DNA of 32,592 nt from Acetatifactor sp. Lineage in GTDB: Bacteria; Bacillota; Clostridia; Lachnospirales; Lachnospiraceae. The stretch spans positions 1 to 32,592 of the forward strand of contig JAKSRX010000014.1 in NCBI GenBank assembly GCA_024403365.1. Reading direction: 5' to 3'. This document shows positions 16,027-25,186 of this stretch, piece after piece. Made by a program: the position numbers and the translations under genes. The notes below the pieces were generated by a model, which saw only the letters and a list, made by a program, of their open reading frames with translations, made no database searches and had not been told where the DNA came from. Numbering within the stretch: the stretch's first letter is position 1; each line of letters opens with the position of its first letter.

Positions 16027-17481
16027 TTATCTGTGTCTCCAGGTCGCACCGGAGAAAAGAACCAGAATCGGGAAGATCTCCAATCTTCCGGCAATCATGT
16101 CCAGGATCAGGATCAGTTTGGAAAAGATACCGAATCCCGCAAAATTGCAAGTAGGACCGACTGCTTCAAAGCCGGGTCCGATATTGTTAAAGCAAGCTGA
16201 CACTGCGGATATGTTGGTGATCAGCGAAAAACCATCCAAGGATACCAACAGAAAGCTTACGATAAAAATAACCACATATGCCGCAAGATATGCATTGACG
16301 CCCTGGAGGACTTTCTCATCCACAGCATGGTTGTTCAGGCGAACCACCTGTACCTTGTTGGGATGCACTACCTGCTGAACGCTTCGCTTCATACCCTTGA
16401 AGAGAAGCAGGGCTCTTCCGCACTTGAAACCGCCGGCGGTACTGCCCGCGCAGGCGCCTGTGATCATCAGGAAGAACAGGATCGCTTTGGAAAATCCCGG
16501 CCACTGATCGAAGTCGGTGGATGCAAAACCTGTGGTAGATACAATGGTCGCTACCTGGAATGCCGCATGCTTCACGGTCTCTCCGAAGGTCTCATAGAAC
16601 CCTTTCAGGTTCCAGACGATCAGGGCGATACTGCCTACGACCATCAGGACATACATGCGAAGCTCTTCGTCCTTGAACACATTCTTCACCTGTTTGATCA
16701 GGATCAGATAATACAGTGAGAAGTTGACACCGAATACCAGCATGAACACGGTACACACATTCTGAATGTAGCTGCTGTAACCCGCGATACTATCGTTGCG
16801 GACGCCGAAACCGCCGGTACCCGCAGTACCCAGTGCGGTACAGACTGCCTCAAACACATCCATTCTTCCGAACAGCAGGAAAATGAAATCCAGCACAGTC
16901 AGTGCAACATAGATCAGATACAGAATACTTGCCGTCTTCCTCATCTTGGGAACCAGCTTACCTACAGAAGGGCCGGGGCTCTCCGCACGCAAGAGGTGCA
17001 TGGTAAAGCCGTTCTCTCTGCCGCCCACCGAAGTGATGGCCAGCAGGAAGACCAGAACACCCATACCGCCCAACCAGTGAGTGAAGCTTCTCCAGTACAG
17101 AACCGCTCTGGATACTCCCTCTACCGCGGGCATGATGGAAGCTCCCGTAGTGGTAAAGCCGGAAGCACTTTCGAAGAAAGCATCTACAAAATTCGGAATC
17201 GCTCCGGAGAAAAAGAAGGGAAGGCATCCCAAAAGTGCCATTAACAGCCAGCTTAATCCTACGCAGGCCATACCTTCTTTCGCGAAGAAAATATCCTTTG
17301 AATTTTTACAGAAGAAATGCAGCAGCAATGCGATCGCCAGATTGATACCGATCGTAGCTAAGAACGCCCCCACTGCAGTAAAATCACGGTCCCACAGGCC
17401 GATCAACACGGAAGGTATCATAAAGATCGCCTCCACGATTATGATCTTGCCCATGAACTTACCCATCATTTTATAATTCAT
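16027..17481 (-). CDS. trkH: Potassium uptake channel subunit, TrkH/KtrB family
   Basis: A 484-residue membrane protein of the TrkH/KtrB superfamily with four pseudo-repeats of helix, pore loop, helix. The four selectivity-filter stretches are visible: FTTTGAS, GTAGTGGFG, VSTTGFAS and NNIGPGF, each with its conserved Gly. The C-terminus, GRLEIFPILVLFS followed by TWRHR, is the complete family ending. It forms the ion path, gated by the TrkA ring encoded 44 bases upstream. A GAGGATGG site precedes the ATG. Choice between Trk and Ktr naming rests on the two-domain TrkA partner, which favours Trk. Confidence 0.94.
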   Translation of the reverse strand: MNYKMMGKFMGKIIIVEAIFMIPSVLIGLWDRDFTAVGAFLATIGINLAIALLLHFFCKNSKDIFFAKEGMACVGLSWLLMALLGCLPFFFSGAIPNFVDAFFESASGFTTTGASIMPAVEGVSRAVLYWRSFTHWLGGMGVLVFLLAITSVGGRENGFTMHLLRAESPGPSVGKLVPKMRKTASILYLIYVALTVLDFIFLLFGRMDVFEAVCTALGTAGTGGFGVRNDSIAGYSSYIQNVCTVFMLVFGVNFSLYYLILIKQVKNVFKDEELRMYVLMVVGSIALIVWNLKGFYETFGETVKHAAFQVATIVSTTGFASTDFDQWPGFSKAILFFLMITGACAGSTAGGFKCGRALLLFKGMKRSVQQVVHPNKVQVVRLNNHAVDEKVLQGVNAYLAAYVVIFIVSFLLVSLDGFSLITNISAVSACFNNIGPGFEAVGPTCNFAGFGIFSKLILILDMIAGRLEIFPILVLFSGATWRHR

Positions 17482-17525
17482 GGTTTAACCATCCTCAATC
17501 ATGTATTAGCGCGTTTGTCTTCGCT

Positions 17526-18884
17526 CTACTCAAAGATCTCATTCAGCTGATAGATACGCTTGTCATGGTCTGTCACAATGATGACCGTATTGCCGGGTTC
17601 GAAGAAGGAATCACCGTTGGGGATCTCTGTCTTGCCGCCTTTGGTAATACATACTAACAGAACACCCTTCTTCAGTTTCAATGTTTTCAAAGGTTCGCCG
17701 CAGTGCTTTGTGGTCTCGTCTGCCACGAACTCCACTGCTTCCGCCTGACCATCCGCGATGGAATGTACTGTCAGCGCTGCGCCTTCATGATTCTTCATAG
17801 CGCGTACATAACGGGCTATGGTATTACTGGTCAGTTCCTTGGGGCTGATGACACTGCCCAGTGTCAGATCACCCAGGATGCCGGCATTGTCCATATGTCC
17901 CAGTTTGGTGATGACCTGAGGCACGCCGCAGCTGTTTGCATACAGGGAAACGACCATGTTCAGCTCATCCAGACCGGTCATGGTAACCAAGGCATCACAG
18001 TCGTAGATACCCTCGTCCTCCAAAAGATGCCTATCTGTTGCATCGCCGTGAATGATGCAGGCATTGGGAAGTACCTCTGCCAGGTGATCACAGCGCTCTC
18101 TGTCATTGTCGATGATCTGTACATTGACGCCGCTGCTTTCCAGATGCTTTGCCAGATAGTAGCTGATGCCGCCACCGCCGCAGATCATAACGCTCTTTAC
18201 TTTATGTGTAATGATACCGAGGTTTTTCAGCAGCGTAGTCAGTTCATTCGCTGCCGCCGTAACGAAGATACGATCTCCTGCCTTCAGTACGAATTTACCG
18301 TCGGGAGCCACTGCGGCACCGTTTCTGAGTACGGCACACACCAGGGTCTTACACTTTACGATACCTGCCATGTCCATCAGAGGCACATTGCAAAGTTTAC
18401 TGTTCTCATCGATACGAAGCTCTACGATCTCCACACGGCCCTTTGCGAAGGTATCTCTCTTCAGGAAACCGGGGTAACGCAGAAGTCTTGCGATCTCCAC
18501 TGCCGCCTGGTTCTCGGGATTCACCATCATGGACAGTGCGAACATATTTCTCATCTTATAGATCTGGTTGAAATATTCCGGGTTGCGCACTCTGGCGATG
18601 GTATGGATATTGGGATTCAAATTATGTGCGGTCATACAGCACAGCAGATTGATCTCATCTGCACCGGTCACCGCGATCAGAAGATCCGCTTCCTTTACCC
18701 CTGCCTGCAGCAGAATATCCATAGACGCACAGTTTCCCTGCACGATCATAATATCATAACGCTCTTCACTGGCTTCCAGAACCTTAGGGTTGGAGTCGAT
18801 CAATGTCAGGTCATCTCCGTCCAGCGACAAATGTCTGGTCAGAGCTGCACCCATTTTTCCTTCACCTGCAATAATGATCTTCAA
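17526..18884 (-). CDS. trkA: Trk potassium uptake regulatory protein TrkA (TTG start)
   Basis: A 452-residue cytosolic regulator with two RCK-N/RCK-C units. The first Rossmann motif is IAGEGKMG right at the N-terminus and the second is ICGGGG in the middle, each for NAD(H) or nucleotide binding; the RCK-C halves follow each. It gates TrkH. The best start is TTG at 18884, because GGAGG (18897-18893) stands eight bases before it and the protein then begins with KIIIAGEGKMG, like its relatives. A longer frame from 18911 also begins with TTG but has no ribosome site. The NlpC/P60 gene ends at 18904, 19 bases before this start. Confidence 0.9.
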   Translation of the reverse strand: MKIIIAGEGKMGAALTRHLSLDGDDLTLIDSNPKVLEASEERYDIMIVQGNCASMDILLQAGVKEADLLIAVTGADEINLLCCMTAHNLNPNIHTIARVRNPEYFNQIYKMRNMFALSMMVNPENQAAVEIARLLRYPGFLKRDTFAKGRVEIVELRIDENSKLCNVPLMDMAGIVKCKTLVCAVLRNGAAVAPDGKFVLKAGDRIFVTAAANELTTLLKNLGIITHKVKSVMICGGGGISYYLAKHLESSGVNVQIIDNDRERCDHLAEVLPNACIIHGDATDRHLLEDEGIYDCDALVTMTGLDELNMVVSLYANSCGVPQVITKLGHMDNAGILGDLTLGSVISPKELTSNTIARYVRAMKNHEGAALTVHSIADGQAEAVEFVADETTKHCGEPLKTLKLKKGVLLVCITKGGKTEIPNGDSFFEPGNTVIIVTDHDKRIYQLNEIFE

Positions 18885-18903
18885 ATCTAATTCCTCCGAA
18901 TCA

Positions 18904-20112
18904 TCATTCAATAATTCTACGCACGGACAGGATCGTTCTGTAGGTCGCTGTACTTACCTTGATACCTGTCTTCGCATTGCTGGCATGTACGATCATGCCG
19001 CCGCCGATATACATTCCCACATGGCCGCTGTAGCAGACCAGATCGCCGGGCTGGGCATTGGCATATGCCACTTCCGTGCCTGCGCTTCTCTGCTGGGTAC
19101 TGGTTCTGGGGATCGAATATCCGAAGTCCGAATAGATCCTATAGGTAAATCCGGAGCAGTCCGCACCCTTGGTCAGACTGGTACCGCCCATGACATAGGG
19201 GTTACCTACATACTGCAATCCGTATTTCGCGATCTTCTTACCCTGTTCACTGCCGGTAGCGCCATCTACGATGGAAGCGTAGTTGCTGTTCACCGTAACT
19301 TTGATAGTGGCTGCATTCTGCTGTGCTTCCAGCTGCTGCAGTTTCTTCTTGTCTGCCTGCAGTAACTTCTTTGCATTGGAAGCAGCCTGCTTCGCCTTCT
19401 TGATCTCCGCATCGTAGTTGGCGGATTCTCTCTTCTTGATGGCAAGCTTCTCATCCAGGTCGGTCTTCAGCAGTGTAAGCTCTTCGCGGTCCGCCTCCAG
19501 GCCTGCCTTGTCTTCCTGCAATCCTGCCTTCTCCAGTTCCAGACGGTCCCAAAGTTCCTGTACCTCATTCTTGGTACCGATGTAGTTGTTCAGTTTGCCC
19601 AGAGCATACTCGTACACCTTCTCGATGAGATCCATGTCTGTCAGCATCTTGGAGAAACCTCTTCCGGAGAAGAAGGTATTCAGATAGGAATTACCCTTGT
19701 TCTCATACATCATACGGGTATAATCCGTCATATTCTGTCGCTGGTCCGCCTCACGCTGCACCGCAGCCTCATGCTGCTGCTCCGTCAGAGAGATCTGTGT
19801 CTCCTTGGTGCCGATCTGGCCTTCCTTCTCGGCGATCTCCTCTTCCTTCAGTTCGATACAGGCCATAGTATTGATGATCTCGGCATTCAGGTCGGATATC
19901 TGCTCCTCGATCAGATCCTGTTCATCCTCCAGCCCCGCAATGGTACTGGTCCATTTCGTGATCTCGTTCTGATGCTTGTCGATCTCTTTCTGTATCTCAC
20001 CGATGGTGGTCGCTCCTGCTGTCAGGGGCTGTGCAAACACGGAAACAGTAATAACTGCCGTTAAAATAACATTCCATATATACTTTTTTGATTTTAAGGT
20101 ATTTTTTCTCAT
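18904..20112 (-). CDS. Secreted coiled-coil NlpC/P60 peptidoglycan hydrolase
   Basis: A 402-residue exported protein of PcsB/CwlO-like layout. Residues 1-35 are a signal peptide (basic start MRKNTLKSKK, hydrophobic core, AGATT at the cleavage region). Residues about 36-265 are long heptad coiled coils, the segment that in relatives is held inactive and activated by FtsX. The C-terminal NlpC/P60 cysteine peptidase has Cys319 in DCSGF, His364 in GHVGMYIG and His376 in VHAS. It would cut stem peptides during growth or division. The ATG at 20112 gives a normal signal peptide, but there is no Shine-Dalgarno site: a 12-base-pair hairpin ends three bases before it. It is followed closely by trkA. 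Confidence 0.9.
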   Translation of the reverse strand: MRKNTLKSKKYIWNVILTAVITVSVFAQPLTAGATTIGEIQKEIDKHQNEITKWTSTIAGLEDEQDLIEEQISDLNAEIINTMACIELKEEEIAEKEGQIGTKETQISLTEQQHEAAVQREADQRQNMTDYTRMMYENKGNSYLNTFFSGRGFSKMLTDMDLIEKVYEYALGKLNNYIGTKNEVQELWDRLELEKAGLQEDKAGLEADREELTLLKTDLDEKLAIKKRESANYDAEIKKAKQAASNAKKLLQADKKKLQQLEAQQNAATIKVTVNSNYASIVDGATGSEQGKKIAKYGLQYVGNPYVMGGTSLTKGADCSGFTYRIYSDFGYSIPRTSTQQRSAGTEVAYANAQPGDLVCYSGHVGMYIGGGMIVHASNAKTGIKVSTATYRTILSVRRIIE

Positions 20113-20115
20113 GAT

Positions 20116-20144
20116 AAAAGCATACCACAAAATGGTATGCTTTT
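20116..20144 (-). promoter_or_regulatory. 12-bp perfect hairpin abutting the NlpC/P60 start codon
   Basis: AAAAGCATACCA (20116-20127) and TGGTATGCTTTT (20133-20144) are perfect reverse complements with a 5-base loop. In the minus-strand transcript the hairpin ends with UUUU three bases before the AUG of the NlpC/P60 gene, where a ribosome site would be expected. It may be a terminator of asnS, a translational switch, or both. The gap 20113-20216 holds nothing else I can name. Confidence 0.75.
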
Positions 20145-20216
20145 CATTAACAAATTTATTAAAGTTTTGTAACGAATCATCCCGAATCTTCGCTTTTAAG
20201 AGCGGGTATCGTGCAA

Positions 20217-21608
<1,392 letters not shown>

Positions 21609-21630
21609 GTCTTTTTCTCCTTTTCTTTGT

Positions 21631-21651
21631 ACCGATTCCAATGGAATCGGT
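21631..21651. repeat. 9-bp inverted repeat in the asnS leader
   Basis: ACCGATTCC (21631-21639) and GGAATCGGT (21643-21651) are perfect inverted arms with a three-base loop, located about 22 bases upstream of the asnS start. No T-run follows on either strand, so it is not an intrinsic terminator. It could be an operator or a leader hairpin; no T-box core sequence is present in the 82-base gap. Confidence 0.6.
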
Positions 21652-21690
21652 GCCGTGCAAAATGTTCAAACTTTACTTTACACTGTCTTT

Positions 21691-22806
21691 TTAGTTTTCT
21701 GTGATCTCAGCATTTGCTACAAGGTATTCCATAACACGCAGATTCATCACGTAGTTACGGAAGTCCTCTTCTGTATTGTCACCAAGGAATTCCTCCACGG
21801 AATCCAAGTGATAATCCGCTACATATTTGTCCAGCTCGCTCTTCAATTCCTCGTCGGTCACATTCAGTCCGGCTGCGTTGGCAACGGCCTGAAGCGCCAG
21901 ATCCTGCTTCAAAGAGATCTCACCGTAGAAGACTGCGGCATCAGCTGCGCTCTTATTGAAGCAGTAGAAGCTGTACGCATCCTCGGTAGCATTATTGAGA
22001 GCTGCGTTGTAGGCAATGGTACTTGCCATCTTATCTTCATATGCCTTAAGCAGATCTGCGGGAAGCTCCTTGAAAGTACACTGATCCAACAGTGCATTCA
22101 ATACCTGATCTTCCACCTCTGCCTGATACTCTTCCTGAACGGATTCCAGCATGAAGCTTTTGATAAAATCCTTCAGCTGTTCTACGGTAGCCACATTGGG
22201 CAGACCGATCATTGCTGCCACTTCATCCTTCATCTCTTCCATGGGAACCTTGGAAGGTTTGATGTACTGAACGGTAACGGTAAATACCACTTCCTGTCCT
22301 GCCAGGTCAGCGTTGTGATATGCCTCGGGGAATGTCAGATTCAGGTCAACGGTCTCACCGGGCATTACACCCACCAGACCCTCTTCAAAACCATCGATAA
22401 ATGTATGGGAACCGATCTCCAGATCCGCACCCTCTGCAGTACCGCCTGCAAAAGCAACACCGTCTTTCTTACCGCAGTAATCAATGATGGCAACGTCACC
22501 GACCTCAACCGCACGGTCCACGATACCGCCGTTCTCCGCACTGATGGCTCCAACATACACGCTGTTCATCAAAGTATAGATGTCGTCATCGCTGGGATCA
22601 GGGATGGAAACTGTGACCTTCAGAGACTGATAATCGCCCAGAGTCACCAGATCTTCCACATTCATCTGTGCCAGGGGTGTGGTGTTGACAACTGTATTCT
22701 GCTTTTCGCCGGAGGGAGTATTCTTCTCACCTTCTGTCTTGCCGCCGCAGGCTGTCAGAGACAATGCCAGAAGCAAAGCGGCTGCCTTTACGAAATGTTT
22801 CTTCAT
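21691..22806 (-). CDS. Trigger-factor-like FKBP-type prolyl isomerase lipoprotein
   Basis: A 371-residue lipoprotein with a signal sequence and lipobox LTAC (Cys20). Residues about 95-185 form an FKBP-type PPIase domain laid out as in trigger factor, including VGDVAIIDYCG, FIDGFEEGLVGV and LTFPEAYH. The remainder is helical and acidic and resembles the trigger factor C-terminal chaperone arms. The ribosome-binding N-terminal domain of true trigger factor is absent and replaced by the lipid anchor, so it should assist folding of exported proteins at the outer face of the membrane. It has its own extended -10 promoter and is the most upstream gene of the long minus-strand run through asnS. Confidence 0.87.
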   Translation of the reverse strand: MKKHFVKAAALLLALSLTACGGKTEGEKNTPSGEKQNTVVNTTPLAQMNVEDLVTLGDYQSLKVTVSIPDPSDDDIYTLMNSVYVGAISAENGGIVDRAVEVGDVAIIDYCGKKDGVAFAGGTAEGADLEIGSHTFIDGFEEGLVGVMPGETVDLNLTFPEAYHNADLAGQEVVFTVTVQYIKPSKVPMEEMKDEVAAMIGLPNVATVEQLKDFIKSFMLESVQEEYQAEVEDQVLNALLDQCTFKELPADLLKAYEDKMASTIAYNAALNNATEDAYSFYCFNKSAADAAVFYGEISLKQDLALQAVANAAGLNVTDEELKSELDKYVADYHLDSVEEFLGDNTEEDFRNYVMNLRVMEYLVANAEITEN

Positions 22807-22871
22807 ATATTACCTTACCTTTTCTTTGATTCAAAACCTGAAAGTTACACTCAAAAATGAATTATTCTTAC

Positions 22872-22900
22872 TTTATAACACAAACATTTCTGTTTTGCAA
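22872..22900 (-). promoter_or_regulatory. Promoter of the trigger-factor-like lipoprotein gene
   Basis: On the minus strand TTGCAA (22900-22895), a 17-base spacer and TATAAA (22877-22872) with an upstream TG one base away (extended -10) form a convincing housekeeping promoter. It gives a leader of about 60 bases. Confidence 0.75.
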
Positions 22901-22907
22901 TCTCTTG

Positions 22908-22937
22908 TTGCTTAAACCCACCTTCTTATGTTAGAAT
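22908..22937 (+). promoter_or_regulatory. Promoter of the small membrane-anchored protein gene
   Basis: TAGAAT (22932-22937) has a TG at 22929-22930 (extended -10); TTGCTT at 22908-22913 is a weak -35 with 18-base spacing. It diverges from the lipoprotein promoter next to it. Confidence 0.6.
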
Positions 22938-22968
22938 AGGTAAGATAAAAATGTACCGGAGGTATAGT

Positions 22969-23448
22969 ATGAGTACAGGAACAATCGTTTTTCTCATAAT
23001 TTTGGTAGTCATCATCGCTCTGATGGCTGTATTGTATTTTTTCGGAAAGAGAACTCAGAAAAAGCAGGCTGAGCAGCAGGAACTTCTGGAAGCTAACAAA
23101 CAGACCTGTTCTATGTTGATCATTGACAAGAAGCGCTTAAAGCTGAAGGAAGCAGGACTTCCCCAGATGGTAGTGGATCAGACTCCCAAGGCTTTCCGCA
23201 ACTCCAAGGTTCCCGTGATCAAGGCAAAGATCGGTCCCCAGATCATGACACTGATCTGTGACGAGAAGATCTTCGACAGCGTTCCCGTGAAGAAGGAAGT
23301 AAAGGCTGAGATCAGCGGTATCTACGTTCTCGGTGTTAAGGGCCTTCACGGCAAGACCGCCGCACCTACCGAGACCAAGAAAAAAGGCTGGTTCAAGCGT
23401 GCTATGGAAGCCGCTCAGGAAAAGGCCGGCGCAAAGCCCATCAAATAA
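22969..23448 (+). CDS. Small membrane-anchored protein of unknown function
   Basis: A 159-residue protein with one N-terminal transmembrane helix (about 5-24, rich in Ile/Val/Leu), a Gln/Lys/Glu-rich stretch, then a compact soluble domain (about 45-125) and a Lys-rich basic tail. I do not recognise the family; the layout resembles conserved Lachnospiraceae membrane proteins annotated only as hypothetical. The soluble part probably faces the cytosol, given its basic character and the lack of a cleavage site (inference). CCGGAGG at 22956-22962 selects the ATG at 22969 over an in-frame ATG at 22951. Codon use is strongly biased like that of highly expressed genes. It is a single-gene transcript with its own promoter and terminator. 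Confidence 0.8.
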   Translation: MSTGTIVFLIILVVIIALMAVLYFFGKRTQKKQAEQQELLEANKQTCSMLIIDKKRLKLKEAGLPQMVVDQTPKAFRNSKVPVIKAKIGPQIMTLICDEKIFDSVPVKKEVKAEISGIYVLGVKGLHGKTAAPTETKKKGWFKRAMEAAQEKAGAKPIK

Positions 23449-23461
23449 GAAAACGAACAGA

Positions 23462-23492
23462 GATCGGTTCCCGAAAGGGAGCCGATTTTTTG
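23462..23492 (+). terminator. Rho-independent terminator
   Basis: ATCGGTTCCC (23463-23472) pairs with GGGAGCCGAT (23477-23486) with one G-U pair around a GAAA tetraloop, followed by six T residues. It ends the small membrane-anchored protein gene; the next promoter begins immediately after. Confidence 0.92.
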
Positions 23493-23493
23493 T

Positions 23494-23522
23494 TTGCCAA
23501 GAAACGGAAAGAAGGGTATAAT
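23494..23522 (+). promoter_or_regulatory. Promoter of the ispE-gntR operon
   Basis: TTGCCA (23494-23499), a 17-base spacer and a perfect TATAAT (23517-23522) form a strong housekeeping promoter that starts one to two bases after the preceding terminator T-run. Predicted transcription start is near 23529, giving a leader of about 60 bases. Confidence 0.85.
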
Positions 23523-23535
23523 ACTTTTAGGTATT

Positions 23536-23545
23536 TTGTATACAA
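23536..23545. promoter_or_regulatory. Candidate GntR-family operator
   Basis: TTGTATACAA is a perfect 10-base palindrome just downstream of the predicted start of the ispE-gntR transcript, in a region that goes on with further TATAC/GTACAC stretches to about 23560. Half-sites of the GTATAC type are known for FCD-subfamily GntR regulators (for example NanR, ExuR), and such a regulator is the second gene of the operon. Autoregulation is inference; an AT-rich palindrome can arise by chance. Confidence 0.5.
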
Positions 23546-23589
23546 TATACAGTACACAGTATTTTGTTCTACACGAAAGGACATGGGTT

Positions 23590-24447
23590 ATGAATACTAT
23601 CACCGTAAAGGCTTATGCCAAGATCAATTTAGGTCTGAATGTTTGCGGAAGATATCCCAACGGCTACCATGAAGTAAAGATGATCATGCAGACCGTAGGG
23701 ATCTATGATGAACTGAAAGTCGAAAAGATTCCGGAAGGGATCCTGCTCACCACAGACTCCGGGGAACTGCCCGCGGATGAGAACAACTTAGTCTACAAGG
23801 CAGCCAAGCTGATGAAAGAGAACTATCCCATCAAGGAAGGGGTTCGTATTCATCTGACCAAAAACATTCCCATCGCAGCAGGCATGGCCGGCGGAAGCAC
23901 CGATGCGGCAGCCACACTGAAAGCGATGAATGAGCTGTTTGATCTGAAGATCCCCCGTGAAGAACTGATGGAGAAAAGCGTCACCATCGGCGCGGATGTG
24001 CCCTACTGTGTGCTGGGCGGCACTGCCTTAGCGGAAGGCATCGGCGAAAAGCTTACCGTTCTTCCCCCTGCTCCCTCCTGCTATGTGCTGGTGGCAAAGC
24101 CTGACATCAACGTTTCCACCAAGTATGTCTACGAGCATCTGGATGCGGAAGGTGTAAAGCATCATCCCGATATCGACGGTATGAGGGCTTCCATTGAAGC
24201 CGGCGACCTTTCCGGCATCATCAGCCGTCTGGAAAACGTACTGGAAGTAGTCACCGTCCCCGCCCACCCCGTGATCGACCTCATCAAGCAGCGAATGCTT
24301 GCTCTGGGCGCCGACGGAAGTCTCATGAGCGGCAGCGGTCCCACCGTATTCGGACTGTTCACCGACAAAGAGAAGGCAGAGAAAGCCTTTGAGGCAGCTA
24401 AGGCCGAGAACCTGGCCAAGCACCTCTTCCTGACCACATTGATCTGA
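23590..24447 (+). CDS. ispE: 4-diphosphocytidyl-2-C-methyl-D-erythritol kinase
   Basis: A 285-residue GHMP kinase that phosphorylates CDP-methylerythritol in the MEP isoprenoid pathway. Lys11 (AKINLGL) is the expected catalytic Lys, the ATP loop is PIAAGMAGGSTDAA (94-107), Asp136 (IGADVP) is the catalytic Asp, and a GSGPTVFGLF stretch lies near the C-terminus. GAAAGGA before the ATG at 23590 fixes the start; the frame stays open upstream only across the promoter and leader. The GntR regulator gene starts 29 bases downstream, so they form an operon. Confidence 0.95.
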   Translation: MNTITVKAYAKINLGLNVCGRYPNGYHEVKMIMQTVGIYDELKVEKIPEGILLTTDSGELPADENNLVYKAAKLMKENYPIKEGVRIHLTKNIPIAAGMAGGSTDAAATLKAMNELFDLKIPREELMEKSVTIGADVPYCVLGGTALAEGIGEKLTVLPPAPSCYVLVAKPDINVSTKYVYEHLDAEGVKHHPDIDGMRASIEAGDLSGIISRLENVLEVVTVPAHPVIDLIKQRMLALGADGSLMSGSGPTVFGLFTDKEKAEKAFEAAKAENLAKHLFLTTLI

Positions 24448-24476
24448 AACTGGATTTGAAATAGAAAGGAACTGTC

Positions 24477-25163
24477 ATGCAGGACTTTTTACAAGCAAAT
24501 ATGAATGCATTTCTCCCCTTGAGAGATGTTGTCTTTAATACTCTCCGCCAGGCGATCCTCACCGGTGAATTGAAACCCGGCGAACGTCTTATGGAGATCC
24601 ATTTGGCCAACCAGCTGGGTGTCAGCCGTACCCCCATTCGTGAAGCCATCCACATGCTGGAGCTGGAAGGTCTGGTGACTATGATGCCCCGAAGAGGCGC
24701 TGTGGTATCCCAGATCACCGAGAAAGGCATCAAGGACGTGCTGGAGATCCGTCGCGCTCTTGATGTACTCTGCGTGGAGCTTGCCTGCGAGCGCATCTCT
24801 CCGGAGGAACTGGATAAATTAAAGGAAGCCTGCGACACCTTCGCTTCCTGCGTAGGCACCGGCGATGTCAAGCTGATCGCTCAGGTCGACGTGGAGTTGC
24901 ACGACATCATCGTGAAAGCCACCGGCAACGAGAAACTGATCCAGCTGGTAAACAATCTGTCCGAGCAGATGTACCGTTATCGCTTCGAATATATCAAGGA
25001 TTCCACCCAGCACGATCAGCTGGTGGAGGAACATCGCATCATTTATCAGAGTCTGTTAAACAAGGACAAGGAGACCGCCGCAAAGGCTGCCAAGCTGCAC
25101 ATCGACAATCAGGAGGACGTGATCCTGCATCGCATCCGCCTGGACGTGAAAAACATACAATGA
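24477..25163 (+). CDS. GntR family transcriptional regulator, FCD subfamily
   Basis: A 228-residue dimeric repressor or activator. The N-terminal winged helix-turn-helix spans about 15-80, with GELKPGERLMEIHLANQLGV and SRTPIREA as the recognition region and a LEGLV wing start. The C-terminal FCD helical domain follows, with candidate metal/ligand residues Asp and His in DVELHDIIV, His in EEHRIIYQSL and His in KLHIDNQ. Ligands of this subfamily are usually small carboxylic acids; none can be named here. AAAGGA stands before the ATG. Being next to ispE with an FCD-like palindrome at the operon promoter suggests autoregulation, but any wider regulon is unknown. Confidence 0.92.
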   Translation: MQDFLQANMNAFLPLRDVVFNTLRQAILTGELKPGERLMEIHLANQLGVSRTPIREAIHMLELEGLVTMMPRRGAVVSQITEKGIKDVLEIRRALDVLCVELACERISPEELDKLKEACDTFASCVGTGDVKLIAQVDVELHDIIVKATGNEKLIQLVNNLSEQMYRYRFEYIKDSTQHDQLVEEHRIIYQSLLNKDKETAAKAAKLHIDNQEDVILHRIRLDVKNIQ

Positions 25164-25186
25164 TGTGAATAAAGCTTTCCCAAAGG

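Noticed and set aside
17703-18890. Long plus-strand open frame opposite trkA
   Set aside because: Same reasoning: antisense to a two-domain TrkA with intact nucleotide motifs.
20113-20216. Possible c-di-AMP (ydaO) riboswitch before the NlpC/P60 and trk genes
   Set aside because: The gap is too short and lacks the conserved riboswitch core; only a simple 12-bp hairpin is seen.
21609-21690. Possible T-box leader for asnS
   Set aside because: The 82-base gap is too short and has neither the T-box core sequence nor a specifier stem; only a 9-bp inverted repeat is present.
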